The position numbers were made by a program, and so were the translations under genes. A stretch of 64,000 nt of DNA from Spartobacteria bacterium (lineage in GTDB: Bacteria > Verrucomicrobiota > Verrucomicrobiia > Chthoniobacterales > UBA10450): the NCBI GenBank assembly GCA_021325495.1, contig JAJPGZ010000003.1:1-64000 (forward strand), read 5' to 3'. This document shows, piece by piece, positions 48,472 to 56,582 of this stretch (the stretch's first letter is position 1; each line of letters opens with the position of its first letter). The notes under the pieces are model-generated. The model had not been told where the DNA came from. It searched no databases and was given only the letters and a program-made list of their open reading frames with translations.

Positions 48472-49430
48472 GCTCGTCCGGAAAGTCGATTGTCGATCTT
48501 GCGGAAAGGCGCGCCTTCCGCGAGGACGTCATCACCGGCCTAACGAGCACGCCGCGCACTCTTCCGTGCAAATATTTTTACGACGCGCGCGGCGCGGAAT
48601 TGTTCCAAAAAATCTGCGAGCTTCCCGAATATTACATCACGCGGACCGAGCTCGGCATCCTGCGCTTGCGCGGCGCTGAAATTGCCGCCGCGCTCGGCCC
48701 CGACATTGAGCTCATCGGACTCGGCACCGGCGCGGGCACGAAGACCCGAATTCTTCTCGAAGAATTAAGGAGCCCGCGCGTTTACGTGCCGATCGACATT
48801 TCGAAAGAGCAACTCGCGAATTCGTCGGCGCGTTTTCGCAAAACGTTTCCATCGCTTGAAGTGCTTCCGGTCGCGGCCGATTACCTGGAGCCATTCGAGT
48901 TGCCGCTGCCGCGAAAAATTTCGGCCCGCAGCGTCGTTTACTTTCCCGGATCGACCATCGGCAATTTCGAACCCGCCGCCGCGGTCGAATTCATGGAACG
49001 CCTTGTCGATCTTGCCGGTGAAGGCGGCGGGCTTTTGATCGGCGTCGATCTGCAGAAAGATCGGCGCATCATCGAGGCGGCTTACAACGACAGCGCGGGC
49101 GTGACCGCGGAATTCAATCTCAATTTACTCGATCGCATCAATGGCGAAGTCGGCGCCGATTTTCGCCTAACGGATTGGGAGCACCGCGCCGTTTACAACG
49201 AAAACGCCGGGCGCATTGAGATGTATCTCGTTAGCGGGACGGATCAGACCGTGCACATGGAAGATCGACAATTTCATTTCCCGGCCGGGGAAAAAATCCT
49301 GACCGAACATTCCTACAAACACACGCCGGAAGGTTTCGCCGTGCTTGCGCGCAAAGCCGGCTTCGATTTCCAGAAGCTGTGGACGGACGATGCGCGCTTG
49401 TTTGGCGTTTTCTATTTCACCGTGGCATGA
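48468..49430 (+). CDS. egtD: L-histidine N-alpha-methyltransferase EgtD
   Basis: The 320-residue enzyme trimethylates histidine to hercynine with SAM, the first step of ergothioneine synthesis. Visible signatures are CKYFYDARGAELFQKICELP (histidine pocket), LIGLGTGAGTKTRILLEEL (SAM motif I), FPGSTIGNFEPAAAVEF, and FNLNLLDRINGEVGADF. GTG 48468 overlaps the egtB stop (GTGA). Together EgtB and EgtD form the minimal two-gene pathway. R1 copies at 48491, 49004 and 49261 lie inside. Confidence 0.95.
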   Translation: MSSSGKSIVDLAERRAFREDVITGLTSTPRTLPCKYFYDARGAELFQKICELPEYYITRTELGILRLRGAEIAAALGPDIELIGLGTGAGTKTRILLEELRSPRVYVPIDISKEQLANSSARFRKTFPSLEVLPVAADYLEPFELPLPRKISARSVVYFPGSTIGNFEPAAAVEFMERLVDLAGEGGGLLIGVDLQKDRRIIEAAYNDSAGVTAEFNLNLLDRINGEVGADFRLTDWEHRAVYNENAGRIEMYLVSGTDQTVHMEDRQFHFPAGEKILTEHSYKHTPEGFAVLARKAGFDFQKLWTDDARLFGVFYFTVA

Positions 49431-49451
49431 CCAACGCGCGTGAGCGCGCCC

Positions 49452-49527
49452 TTGTCATTCCGAGCGTAGTCGAGGAATCTCTGATTGAGCTCAGTTAGAG
49501 ATGTCTCGACTTCGCTCGACCTGACAA
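49452..49527. repeat. Intergenic inverted repeat (TTGTCATTCCGAGCG family)
   Basis: Ends TTGTCA and TGACAA are inverted. The arms CGAGCGTAGTCGAGGAATCTC and GAGATGTCTCGACTTCGCTCG are imperfectly complementary around a short centre containing GAGCTC. It forms a long hairpin between egtD and the ABC transporter operon. Similar TGTCATTCCGAGCG repeats are known as dispersed elements in several environmental bacterial groups (from memory). Confidence 0.75.
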
Positions 49528-49531
49528 AAAC

Positions 49532-50266
49532 GTGAGCGCGCTGGTTGAACTTGTCGATCTTAGCAAACGCTACGGCGAGGCCGCGGCCTTGCAGCCGACG
49601 AACCTCGAGATCGCGCGCGGCAAAACCACCGTTCTCATCGGGCCGAGCGGTTGCGGGAAGTCCACCCTTTTGCGTTTAATTATCGGCCTAACGACACCGG
49701 ACGGCGGCGAAATTCTTTTTAACGGCGACAAGATCGACATCGACGCTTTTCGTCGGCGCACCGGTTACGTCATTCAAGAAGGCGGATTGTTTCCCCATCT
49801 GACCGCGCGCGGAAACGTGCTTTTGATGTCCCGGCATCTCGGCAAGCCGGAGCAGGAATCGGCTGCGCGCTTGCGCGACCTCTGTCAGCTCACACGATTT
49901 CCAGATGCGCTGCTTGGCCGTTACCCGCTCGAACTTTCCGGCGGACAACGCCAACGTGTGAGTTTGATGCGCGCGCTCATGTTGTCCCCGGAGCTGCTGC
50001 TGTTCGACGAGCCGTTAGGCGCGCTCGATCCGCTCGTGCGCGCGGGATTGCAGCGCGACCTCAAGGAAATCTTCGCGCGTTTGCACCAAACGGTTTTGCT
50101 CGTAACGCACGATCTCGCGGAGGCGGCGTACCTCGGCGACAACATCGTTCTCATGAACGAAGGGCGAATCGTTCAACAAGGATCGATTGTCGATCTTCGA
50201 GAAAATCCGGCGAACGAATTCGTTTCCGAATTCATCAACGCCCAACGCGCGGTCCTGTTCGCATGA
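49532..50266 (+). CDS. Osmoprotectant-type ABC transporter ATP-binding protein
   Basis: The 244-residue ABC ATPase has Walker A LIGPSGCGKSTLL, the signature LELSGGQRQRVSLMRAL, Walker B LLLFDEPLGALDP and the H-loop LLVTHDLAEAAYL. It groups by neighbour with OpuCA/ProV-type betaine/choline systems. GTG 49532 is the start; SALVELVDLSKRYG follows and contains an R1 copy (VDLS). It overlaps the fused permease/binding protein by 4 bp. Confidence 0.9.
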   Translation: MSALVELVDLSKRYGEAAALQPTNLEIARGKTTVLIGPSGCGKSTLLRLIIGLTTPDGGEILFNGDKIDIDAFRRRTGYVIQEGGLFPHLTARGNVLLMSRHLGKPEQESAARLRDLCQLTRFPDALLGRYPLELSGGQRQRVSLMRALMLSPELLLFDEPLGALDPLVRAGLQRDLKEIFARLHQTVLLVTHDLAEAAYLGDNIVLMNEGRIVQQGSIVDLRENPANEFVSEFINAQRAVLFA

Positions 50267-51714
50267 AAGCTTTCGCGTTGCTTCTTCTTCTTGCGTCGTC
50301 TGCTTTCGCGCAACCGCCCGTGCGCGTCGGCTCGAAGAAATTCACCGAGTCGTACGTGCTCGGCGAAATCGCGAAGCGGACACTCATCGAGGCGAACATT
50401 CCCGCGGAACATCGACAAGGAATGGGCGGCACAATCATCGTCTGGCAGGCGCTGCGCGGTGGGCAGATTGACGCCTATCCGGAATACACCGGCACCATCG
50501 CGCAGGAGATTCTGAAGAGAAGCGATTCGTTAGGCTTCGAAGAGATGGCGAACGAACTCGAGAAAGTCGGTATCGGAATGACCGAACCGCTCGGATTCAA
50601 CAACACTTATGCGCTGGTGATGCGGCGTGACCGTGCGCAGTCGTTAGGCATTCGCACGATTAGCGACTTACGTTATCACGATCTGAAAATCGGTCTGACG
50701 CATGAGTTCCTGGATCGACAGGATGGCTGGCAACCTCTCGCGAGGACGTACCGGCTGCATCCTCGCAATGTAATCGGAATCGACCACGCCCTTGGTTACG
50801 CCGCGCTCAAGAGTGGCGAGATCGATGTCAAAGATGCGTATTCGACCGATGCGAAGATTTCGGAGCTCGATCTCGTTGTGCTCAACGATGACGAAAATTT
50901 CTTTCCGCGTTACGACGCCGTCTTTTTGTTTCGCTTTGAAATGCCCGCGCAAGCAATCGCGGCCTTGCATAAACTGGAAGGAACGATCGACGAACAAAAA
51001 ATGATCCGGCTTAATGCCGAGGCCGAGCGCACGAAAGATTACGCGCGGGCGGCGAGTTTGTATTTTGGCGACAACGCAAGATCGACAACTACCGAATCGC
51101 TTACGCACAAAATCACGCGTTGGACGATCCGTCATCTTCAGCTCGCGGGCGTTTCACTTCTGCTCGCGATCATCGTCGGCATTCCGTTAGGCATTTTCGC
51201 GAGCCGCGGCGGCGCGGTCGGTCAACTCATTCTCGGTTTCGCCGGCATCGTGCAAACAATTCCATCGCTGGCGTTGCTCGCGCTGCTCGTGCCGCTGCCA
51301 TATTTTGGAATCAGCGCGCGCACCGCCATCACGGCGTTGTTTCTTTATGGGCTGCTGCCGATCGTGCGCAATACCGCGACCGGATTGCAGGACATCGCAC
51401 AACCGATTCGCGATTCCGCCACCGCTCTTGGACTCGAACCGGGAGCGCGACTTCGCAAAATCTATTTGCCGATCGCATCGCGATCCATTCTCGGAGGAAT
51501 CAAAACGAGCGCGGTCATCAACATCGGAACGGCGACGCTGGCGGCGTTGATCGGCGCCGGCGGATTAGGCGAACCAATTTTGAGCGGGCTGAACTTGAAC
51601 GATCACGCGACGATTTTGCAGGGAGCAATTCCGGCGGCAATCCTCGCCCTGCTCGTGCAGTGGTCGTTCGATTTGCTCGATCGCATTTTGATTCCGAAGG
51701 GACTTCGGCTGTAA
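50263..51714 (+). CDS. Fused substrate-binding protein/permease of an osmoprotectant ABC transporter
   Basis: The 483-residue protein starts with a signal peptide (MKAFALLLLLASSAFAQ). The OpuAC-type binding domain (about 20-265) contains VRVGSKKFTESYVLGEIAKR and GQIDAYPEYTGTIAQEIL. A BPD_transp_1 permease domain with about five helices follows, including GIPLGIFASRGGAVGQLILG and the EAA-like loop DSATALGLEPGARLRKIYLP. Such fusions are known in the OpuF/EgtU families; ergothioneine as substrate would be intriguing given the neighbouring egtBD, but is speculation. Its stop and the next start are bridged by a single R1 motif. Confidence 0.88.
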   Translation: MKAFALLLLLASSAFAQPPVRVGSKKFTESYVLGEIAKRTLIEANIPAEHRQGMGGTIIVWQALRGGQIDAYPEYTGTIAQEILKRSDSLGFEEMANELEKVGIGMTEPLGFNNTYALVMRRDRAQSLGIRTISDLRYHDLKIGLTHEFLDRQDGWQPLARTYRLHPRNVIGIDHALGYAALKSGEIDVKDAYSTDAKISELDLVVLNDDENFFPRYDAVFLFRFEMPAQAIAALHKLEGTIDEQKMIRLNAEAERTKDYARAASLYFGDNARSTTTESLTHKITRWTIRHLQLAGVSLLLAIIVGIPLGIFASRGGAVGQLILGFAGIVQTIPSLALLALLVPLPYFGISARTAITALFLYGLLPIVRNTATGLQDIAQPIRDSATALGLEPGARLRKIYLPIASRSILGGIKTSAVINIGTATLAALIGAGGLGEPILSGLNLNDHATILQGAIPAAILALLVQWSFDLLDRILIPKGLRL

Positions 51715-51722
51715 GATCGACA

Positions 51723-53087
51723 ATGGCGATTGCGTCGATCAATCCGGCAACGGGCGAGAAGCTGAAAGACTTTACACCGCACGACGCGCCCGAAATCGAG
51801 CGACGCCTGCAATGCGCCGTCGACGCCTTCGCGAAATGGCGCGGCGAACCATTCCAGAAGCGATCGCTCTTGATGATCACGATGGCATCGCTGCTCGAAC
51901 AGGAGAAAGAAAAATTCGCGCGCATCATCACGATGGAAATGGGGAAGCTCTTGCGCGATGCGATCGCCGAGATCGAGAAATGCGCGAGCGGTTGTCGATT
52001 CTACGCGGAGAATGCCGAACGTTTTCTGGAAGACGAAACGGTGCAGACGCAAGCGGCGCGGAGCTTCGTTCGTTATCAACCACTCGGGCCCGTGCTCGCG
52101 ATCATGCCGTGGAATTTTCCATTCTGGCAGGTCTTCCGTTTCGCCGCGCCGTCGTTGATGGCGGGAAATGTCGGTTTGCTCAAGCATGCCGCGAACGTTC
52201 CGCAATGCGCGCTCGCAATTGAAGACATCTTCCGCCGCGCCGGTTTTCCAGAGGGAATTTTTCAAACGTTGCTCATCGAATCGAGCGAGGCCGAAAAGGT
52301 AATTGTCGATCTTCGCGTGAAGGCGGTGACGCTCACTGGAAGCGAAAAAGCGGGGAGCGCGGTCGCGAGCGTGGCCGGGCGCGAAATTAAGAAGGCCGTG
52401 CTCGAGCTCGGCGGCAGCGACGCATTCATCGTCATGCCGAGCGCCGACATGGAAAATGCCCTAACGACCGGTGTGAAAGCGCGTATGATCAACACCGGTC
52501 AATCGTGCATCGCCGCAAAACGCTTTTTCGTTTCCGACAAGATCTACAACGATTATTTGCGGCAGTTCGTCGAGCGCGTGCGCGCGTTAAAAGTGGGCGA
52601 CCCGCTTGAGGAAACGACCGAGATCGGTCCGCTTTCGAGCGAACAGATTCGCGACGGCGTGCACGAACAGGTGCAGAAGACTATCGGGATGGGCGGGAAA
52701 TGCCTAACGGGCGGAAACAAAATCGCCGGACCCGGATTTTTTTACGAGCCAACAGTACTTGTCGATGTACCGAAAGATTCGCCGGCGTTTCGGGAAGAGG
52801 TTTTCGGACCGGTCGCGTCAATCTTCCGTGTGCGCGACGAGACGGACGCGATCGAGATGGCGAACGATCACGTTTATGGACTGGGCGCGAGCGTTTGGAC
52901 CAACGACAAACGCGAACAGGAATTATTCGCATCCGAATTGGAATCCGGAATGGTGTTCATCAACGGCATGGTCGCGTCGGATCCGCGCTTGCCCTTTGGC
53001 GGCGTGAAGAAATCCGGCTTCGGTCGCGAACTCAGCGCCGTCGGTATTCGCGAATTCACGAACCAGAAGACGATCTGGATTTCGTAA
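51723..53087 (+). CDS. NAD(P)-dependent aldehyde dehydrogenase (succinate-semialdehyde type)
   Basis: The 454-residue enzyme starts MAIASINPATGEKLKDFTPH. It has GPVLAIMPWNFPFWQVFRFA, TLTGSEKAGSAVASVAGREI, the catalytic Glu region KKAVLELGGSDAFIVM, the nucleophile Cys in MINTGQSCIAAKRFFVSD, and PLPxGGxKxSG-like PFGGVKKSGFGRELS. It resembles short NAD+-dependent succinate-semialdehyde dehydrogenases (GabD2-like). The start ATG is 8 bp after the transporter stop, and that spacer is R1, so it may share the transporter transcript. Confidence 0.92.
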   Translation: MAIASINPATGEKLKDFTPHDAPEIERRLQCAVDAFAKWRGEPFQKRSLLMITMASLLEQEKEKFARIITMEMGKLLRDAIAEIEKCASGCRFYAENAERFLEDETVQTQAARSFVRYQPLGPVLAIMPWNFPFWQVFRFAAPSLMAGNVGLLKHAANVPQCALAIEDIFRRAGFPEGIFQTLLIESSEAEKVIVDLRVKAVTLTGSEKAGSAVASVAGREIKKAVLELGGSDAFIVMPSADMENALTTGVKARMINTGQSCIAAKRFFVSDKIYNDYLRQFVERVRALKVGDPLEETTEIGPLSSEQIRDGVHEQVQKTIGMGGKCLTGGNKIAGPGFFYEPTVLVDVPKDSPAFREEVFGPVASIFRVRDETDAIEMANDHVYGLGASVWTNDKREQELFASELESGMVFINGMVASDPRLPFGGVKKSGFGRELSAVGIREFTNQKTIWIS

Positions 53088-53125
53088 AAGGTAGTTGTCG
53101 ATCTTATCGCCTGTCCGGCTCGGAC

Positions 53126-53671
53126 TTACTTGGTCGAGAACTGGTCCTCTTTGTTCTTGAAGAGAATATTGAACGTGGTGAGTGAGCCGTAGCAACGCGT
53201 GATGTATTGCTGCATGTCGAACTTGTCCGCTTCGCTCAGCTTGTCACTCGCGTTCACCTTTTGCTCGAGCACGCGGAGGTTGTTTCGGATCATGACGATC
53301 TTGTGAAAGAACGTTTCCAGCGGCACGTCTTTCGGTTGGAGCGAACTGTCCGCCGGCTGCAACAATAAGGTCCCTTGTTGCCAGCGCGCCGCGAGTCCTT
53401 CGACAATCGTGTCCTTTTTTTCAATTCCGAGCGCGTCGACGACTTCATGCGCGACCTGGCGAACGAAACTGGCGAGGGGCATTTCCAATTCGCGCAAAGT
53501 CGCTGTCGCCTCTGCGCCCTCGAGCTCGGCCGATGCCGGATCGAGCGTGCGCGGCGCGTCATCAAAGGCGATGTCGGCCGTGTGTTCGGTGAGTGCTTTG
53601 ACGACGCCGTGGCCGTAACGCGGATGCCGCACGCGCATGCCGATGTGGAGATTGTCGATCTTGAGTGGCAT
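53126..53671 (-). CDS. Conserved protein with a UvrD/PcrA C-terminal-like beta module
   Basis: The 181-residue protein starts MPLKIDNLHIGMRVRHPRYG. The GMRVRHPRYGHGVVKALTEH segment resembles the RNA polymerase-interacting tail of UvrD/PcrA. The rest is helical (LREFELPLAS-like LRELEMPLASFVRQVAHEVV; KIVMIRNNLRVLEQKVNASD) and matches nothing I recognise. Length and context suggest a standalone gene. R1 at 53653 encodes KID in the first five residues. Confidence 0.5.
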   Translation of the reverse strand: MPLKIDNLHIGMRVRHPRYGHGVVKALTEHTADIAFDDAPRTLDPASAELEGAEATATLRELEMPLASFVRQVAHEVVDALGIEKKDTIVEGLAARWQQGTLLLQPADSSLQPKDVPLETFFHKIVMIRNNLRVLEQKVNASDKLSEADKFDMQQYITRCYGSLTTFNILFKNKEDQFSTK

Positions 53672-53755
53672 GGCTCACGGTCTTCGCGCGCGCGGAAAGC
53701 TCAACACGTTTTTAGTTGTCGATCTTATCTGCGGCTGCGCATTCTGCGCGGTCAC

Positions 53756-55054
53756 ATGATCACGTCCGTGCCACATCCGCCCGGCTTTCGTCCGCGGCGC
53801 GGGGTCAACTGGGTTTTCGTTGGCCTGCTTTACACCTCGTTCTACATGTGCCGCTACAATCTCTCGATCGCGAACGGCTCGATCAGCAAAGAGTTTGGTT
53901 TCAGCAAAGGCCAGATGGGCAACATCATCACAACCGCGCTGTTGGCCTACGCGTTTGGGCAGATCATCAATGGACTGCTGGCCGATCGCATCGGCGGGAA
54001 GCGCGCCATGTTGATCGGTGCGGCCGGCACCATCGTTATGAATATTCTGTTCGGCGCCGCATCATTCTGGGGACTGCTTTCGTTGTTCGTCCTCATTCGC
54101 GGAGTGGACGGCTACTTCCAGGCGTTTGGCGCTCCCGGCATGGTGAAAATCAATGCGGCATGGTTCCGCCCGACGGAGCGCGGAACATTCGCCGGCATTT
54201 TCGGATTCATGATCAACTTAGGCCGGTTCGGAATTTTCAAACTAGGGCCCGCCCTGCTCGCCGGTTTTGTTTTTCTCGGATTGTGGCGCATTCCGCCACT
54301 ACATTGGCGATGGCTGTTCTATGCTCCAGCGGGAATCGCCTTCGTCATCGCCATGTTCGTCCTGTTCTTTGTGAAGGACGCGCCGGAACAGGCTGGTTTC
54401 CCGTCAGTCAATCCGGAAGAAGAAGAAGGCGGAGACGTGCGCGCGCCAGTGATGGTCGTTTTCAAGACGATCGTGACCAACCCGGTCATCTGGGTCGTCG
54501 CGTTTGCGTACGCCTGTACTGGCTCGGTGCGGCAAAGTCTCGACCAATGGTTTCCGCGGTTCATGCAGGAAGTTCACCAGGTCGATTTGAATTCGGCGCG
54601 TTTCCAGTTGCTCGCGTTCATGATTCCGGTGGTCGCTTCCGTGGGATCGCTCGTTTCCGGCGTCATTTCCGACAAGATTTTTCGCGGTCGTCGCGCACCG
54701 GTGGCAGCTGCACTCTATTTCATCGAAACCGCGGTTATCCTTGCGGCCGCGCAGTTTCACTCGAGCGAGGCCGCGATTTTTTTCCTCATCCTGATCTCAC
54801 TCACCGCGAATGCGACCCACTCAATTCTCGGAACGGCGGCCGCGATGGATATCGGCGGCGCAAAGATGGCGGGCTTCGCCTCAGGAGTGATCGACTCATT
54901 CCAATACTTTGGCGGAAGTCTCGCGGGCGTGGTGCTCGGATCGCTCCTCGATCGCAGCTGGAACTGGTATTTTTATTTTATGGCGCCCTTTGGCATCATC
55001 GGCGGCTGTTTGATGTTGTCGATCCTGGGACGCGTCACCTTAAAGAAGACTTAA
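53756..55054 (+). CDS. MFS transporter, organophosphate:phosphate antiporter-like (GlpT/UhpC family)
   Basis: The 432-residue protein has 12 predicted helices. The OPA-family pattern is visible: NWVFVGLLYTSFYMCRYNLS in helix 1, LADRIGGKRAMLIGAAGTIV in the loop 2-3 motif, and WFRPTERGTFAGIFGFMINL. It resembles glycerol-3-phosphate and hexose-phosphate antiporters (GlpT, UhpT) and the sensor UhpC; the substrate is not fixed. ATG 53756 fits the family N terminus. The whole gene is free of exact R1 and R2 motifs, unusual for this window. Confidence 0.85.
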   Translation: MITSVPHPPGFRPRRGVNWVFVGLLYTSFYMCRYNLSIANGSISKEFGFSKGQMGNIITTALLAYAFGQIINGLLADRIGGKRAMLIGAAGTIVMNILFGAASFWGLLSLFVLIRGVDGYFQAFGAPGMVKINAAWFRPTERGTFAGIFGFMINLGRFGIFKLGPALLAGFVFLGLWRIPPLHWRWLFYAPAGIAFVIAMFVLFFVKDAPEQAGFPSVNPEEEEGGDVRAPVMVVFKTIVTNPVIWVVAFAYACTGSVRQSLDQWFPRFMQEVHQVDLNSARFQLLAFMIPVVASVGSLVSGVISDKIFRGRRAPVAAALYFIETAVILAAAQFHSSEAAIFFLILISLTANATHSILGTAAAMDIGGAKMAGFASGVIDSFQYFGGSLAGVVLGSLLDRSWNWYFYFMAPFGIIGGCLMLSILGRVTLKKT

Positions 55055-56155
55055 CTGCTCGTTAGGCCGACGAAAATTCCCGGTCGATAATTTCGGTCGC
55101 TCGCCGAATTTCGCGCGCCGGCAAGCGACCTCGAACATCGTTTCGATTTGCTTCGCGTACGTCCCCTCCCCGACCTGCCGCGTCCGCCAGCGCGAGTCGT
55201 AAAGCTTGTCACCACCTCTTGTCGATCTTACGCGGTCGAGCACCTTCGCTTTGCGATCTGGAAAATGTTCCTCCAGCCAACGCTCGAACAGCGGCGCCAC
55301 CGCCCACGGCAAGCGCAGCAAGACATGTCCAGCGAACCGCGCACCGGCTTTCGCACATGCTTCGACGATTTTCGGAATCTCGTGATCGTTAATTCCCGGA
55401 ATGACTGGCGCGACCATCACGCCGACCGGAATTTTCGCCTCGTGCAGCCGTGCCACCGCATCGAGCCGCGCGTCGGGCGGCGATGTCCGCGGTTCGAGAA
55501 TGCGCTGAAGATCGACATCTAAACTCGTGATCGAAAGATTTACCGCGACGCATTGATGTTGCGCGAGCTCGGACAAGACATCGAGATCCCGCGTCACCAA
55601 TCGGTTCTTCGTCAAAATGCCGACCGGATTTCGAAATTTCGCCAGCACTTCGAGGCACTGTCTCGTTAGGCGAAATTTGCGCTCGATCGGCTGATAACAA
55701 TCGGTCACGCCGCTCATCATCAACAACTGCGGTTTCCATTTCGGCGAGGACAACTCGGCTTCGAGCAAACGCGGCGCGTCGTGCTTCACCACGATGCGCG
55801 ATTCAAAATCGAGTCCCGCGGAAAATCCGAGATACTCATGCGTCGGCCGGGCGAAGCAGTAGATGCAGCCGTGCTCACACCCGCGGTACGGATTGATGCT
55901 GGTCTCGAAGCCGACGTCGGGACTTTGATTGCGCGCGATGATCGTTTTGGTCGCGTCGCGAAAGAATTGTGTTTTGCGGGACGGTCGCTCCTCGTTTGCA
56001 AGATCGACATCGACAAGATCGACATCGTGCACGTCCACGTGGAATTTTTCGAAGCGATTGGCCGGGCTCCACGATGCGCCGCGCCCATGGATCGGATCAA
56101 AACTTTGCGCCGTTTCTCTAACGACCGGCCGGAACTTTCCCTTCCCTTTCGCCAC
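55040..56155 (-). CDS. PA0069-type radical SAM protein (SplB-like)
   Basis: The 371-residue protein has the radical SAM cluster motif YRGCEHGCIYCFARPTHEYL (CxxxCxxC), followed by LLMMSGVTDCYQPIERKFRL and TKNRLVTRDLDVLSELAQHQ. The N-terminal half matches PA0069-family proteins (KGRGASWSPANRFEK-like GRGASWSPANRF). The function is unknown; the SplB fold repairs DNA photoproducts, but the family is distinct. An acidic linker contains VDLVDVDL encoded by two R1 copies 15 bp apart. Its 3' end overlaps the MFS gene by 15 bp. Confidence 0.85.
   Translation of the reverse strand: MAKGKGKFRPVVRETAQSFDPIHGRGASWSPANRFEKFHVDVHDVDLVDVDLANEERPSRKTQFFRDATKTIIARNQSPDVGFETSINPYRGCEHGCIYCFARPTHEYLGFSAGLDFESRIVVKHDAPRLLEAELSSPKWKPQLLMMSGVTDCYQPIERKFRLTRQCLEVLAKFRNPVGILTKNRLVTRDLDVLSELAQHQCVAVNLSITSLDVDLQRILEPRTSPPDARLDAVARLHEAKIPVGVMVAPVIPGINDHEIPKIVEACAKAGARFAGHVLLRLPWAVAPLFERWLEEHFPDRKAKVLDRVRSTRGGDKLYDSRWRTRQVGEGTYAKQIETMFEVACRRAKFGERPKLSTGNFRRPNEQLSLL
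56000..56024 (+). repeat. Tandem R1 pair inside the radical SAM gene
   Basis: R1 copies at 56000 and 56015 (offset 15 bp) are read on the minus strand as part of the VHDVDLVDVDL linker ahead of the catalytic domain. Confidence 0.9.
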
Positions 56156-56268
56156 GCTCTAGGTTCACATGAACATATCGGCTTGTCGAGCATGTTCGTT
56201 CGAACAATTCCCGCGCGCGCTTGCTCCCCCGCCCCGCGATGGCACAATTCTCGCGCGCGTAAAAATTC

Positions 56269-56353
56269 GGAGGGGTGGTCGAGTGGTTGATGGCTCCGGT
56301 CTTGAAAACCGGCAGGGCGAAAGCCCTCGTGGGTTCGAATCCCACCCCCTCCG
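56269..56353 (+). tRNA. tRNA-Ser (anticodon TGA)
   Basis: The cloverleaf is complete: acceptor arms GGAGGGG and CCCCTCC pair, with discriminator G. The D-arm is in GTCGAGTGGTTGATGGCTC, and the anticodon loop CTTGAAA holds TGA. The long variable arm (GCAGGGCGAAAGCCCTC) is typical of serine tRNAs, and the T-arm has GTGGGTTCGAATCCCAC. CCA is not encoded (TGCA follows). It lies on the plus strand between the divergent radical SAM start and the porin gene. Confidence 0.97.
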
Positions 56354-56498
56354 CTGCAAAAGCAACAGGGCAAACCTACCGGCGCGTCAGCATATTTCGC
56401 CTAACGAACGTAGGAGATTCGAATCCCGTTCGACCGCCCGCGCGAAGCGCTTTAGAAAAGGCGAAGCCTGGTCGGCGGCGCCAAAGCGCAGCTTTGGC

Positions 56499-56514
56499 AA
56501 TCCCACCCCTCCGC
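56499..56514 (+). repeat. Partial copy of the tRNA-Ser 3' end
   Basis: AATCCCACCCCTCCGC repeats the last 17 bases of the tRNA-Ser T-arm and acceptor (56338-56354) with a single C missing, about 160 bp downstream. Another piece, GATTCGAATCCCGTTC near 56417, resembles a T-arm. Such direct repeats of a tRNA 3' end often mark integration sites, but the 145-bp interval holds no gene, so this may be a remnant. The interval contains an R2 copy at 56400. Confidence 0.5.
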
Positions 56515-56582
56515 CGGTGCCGAGCCGAAGCCGCGGAATTTCGATTTGACGCGCTCACCCGGCCTAAACTAATCCTCTGCAC

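Noticed and set aside
51120-51722. N-terminal extension of the aldehyde dehydrogenase
   Set aside because: It translates the permease gene in another frame; the family start is ATG 51723.
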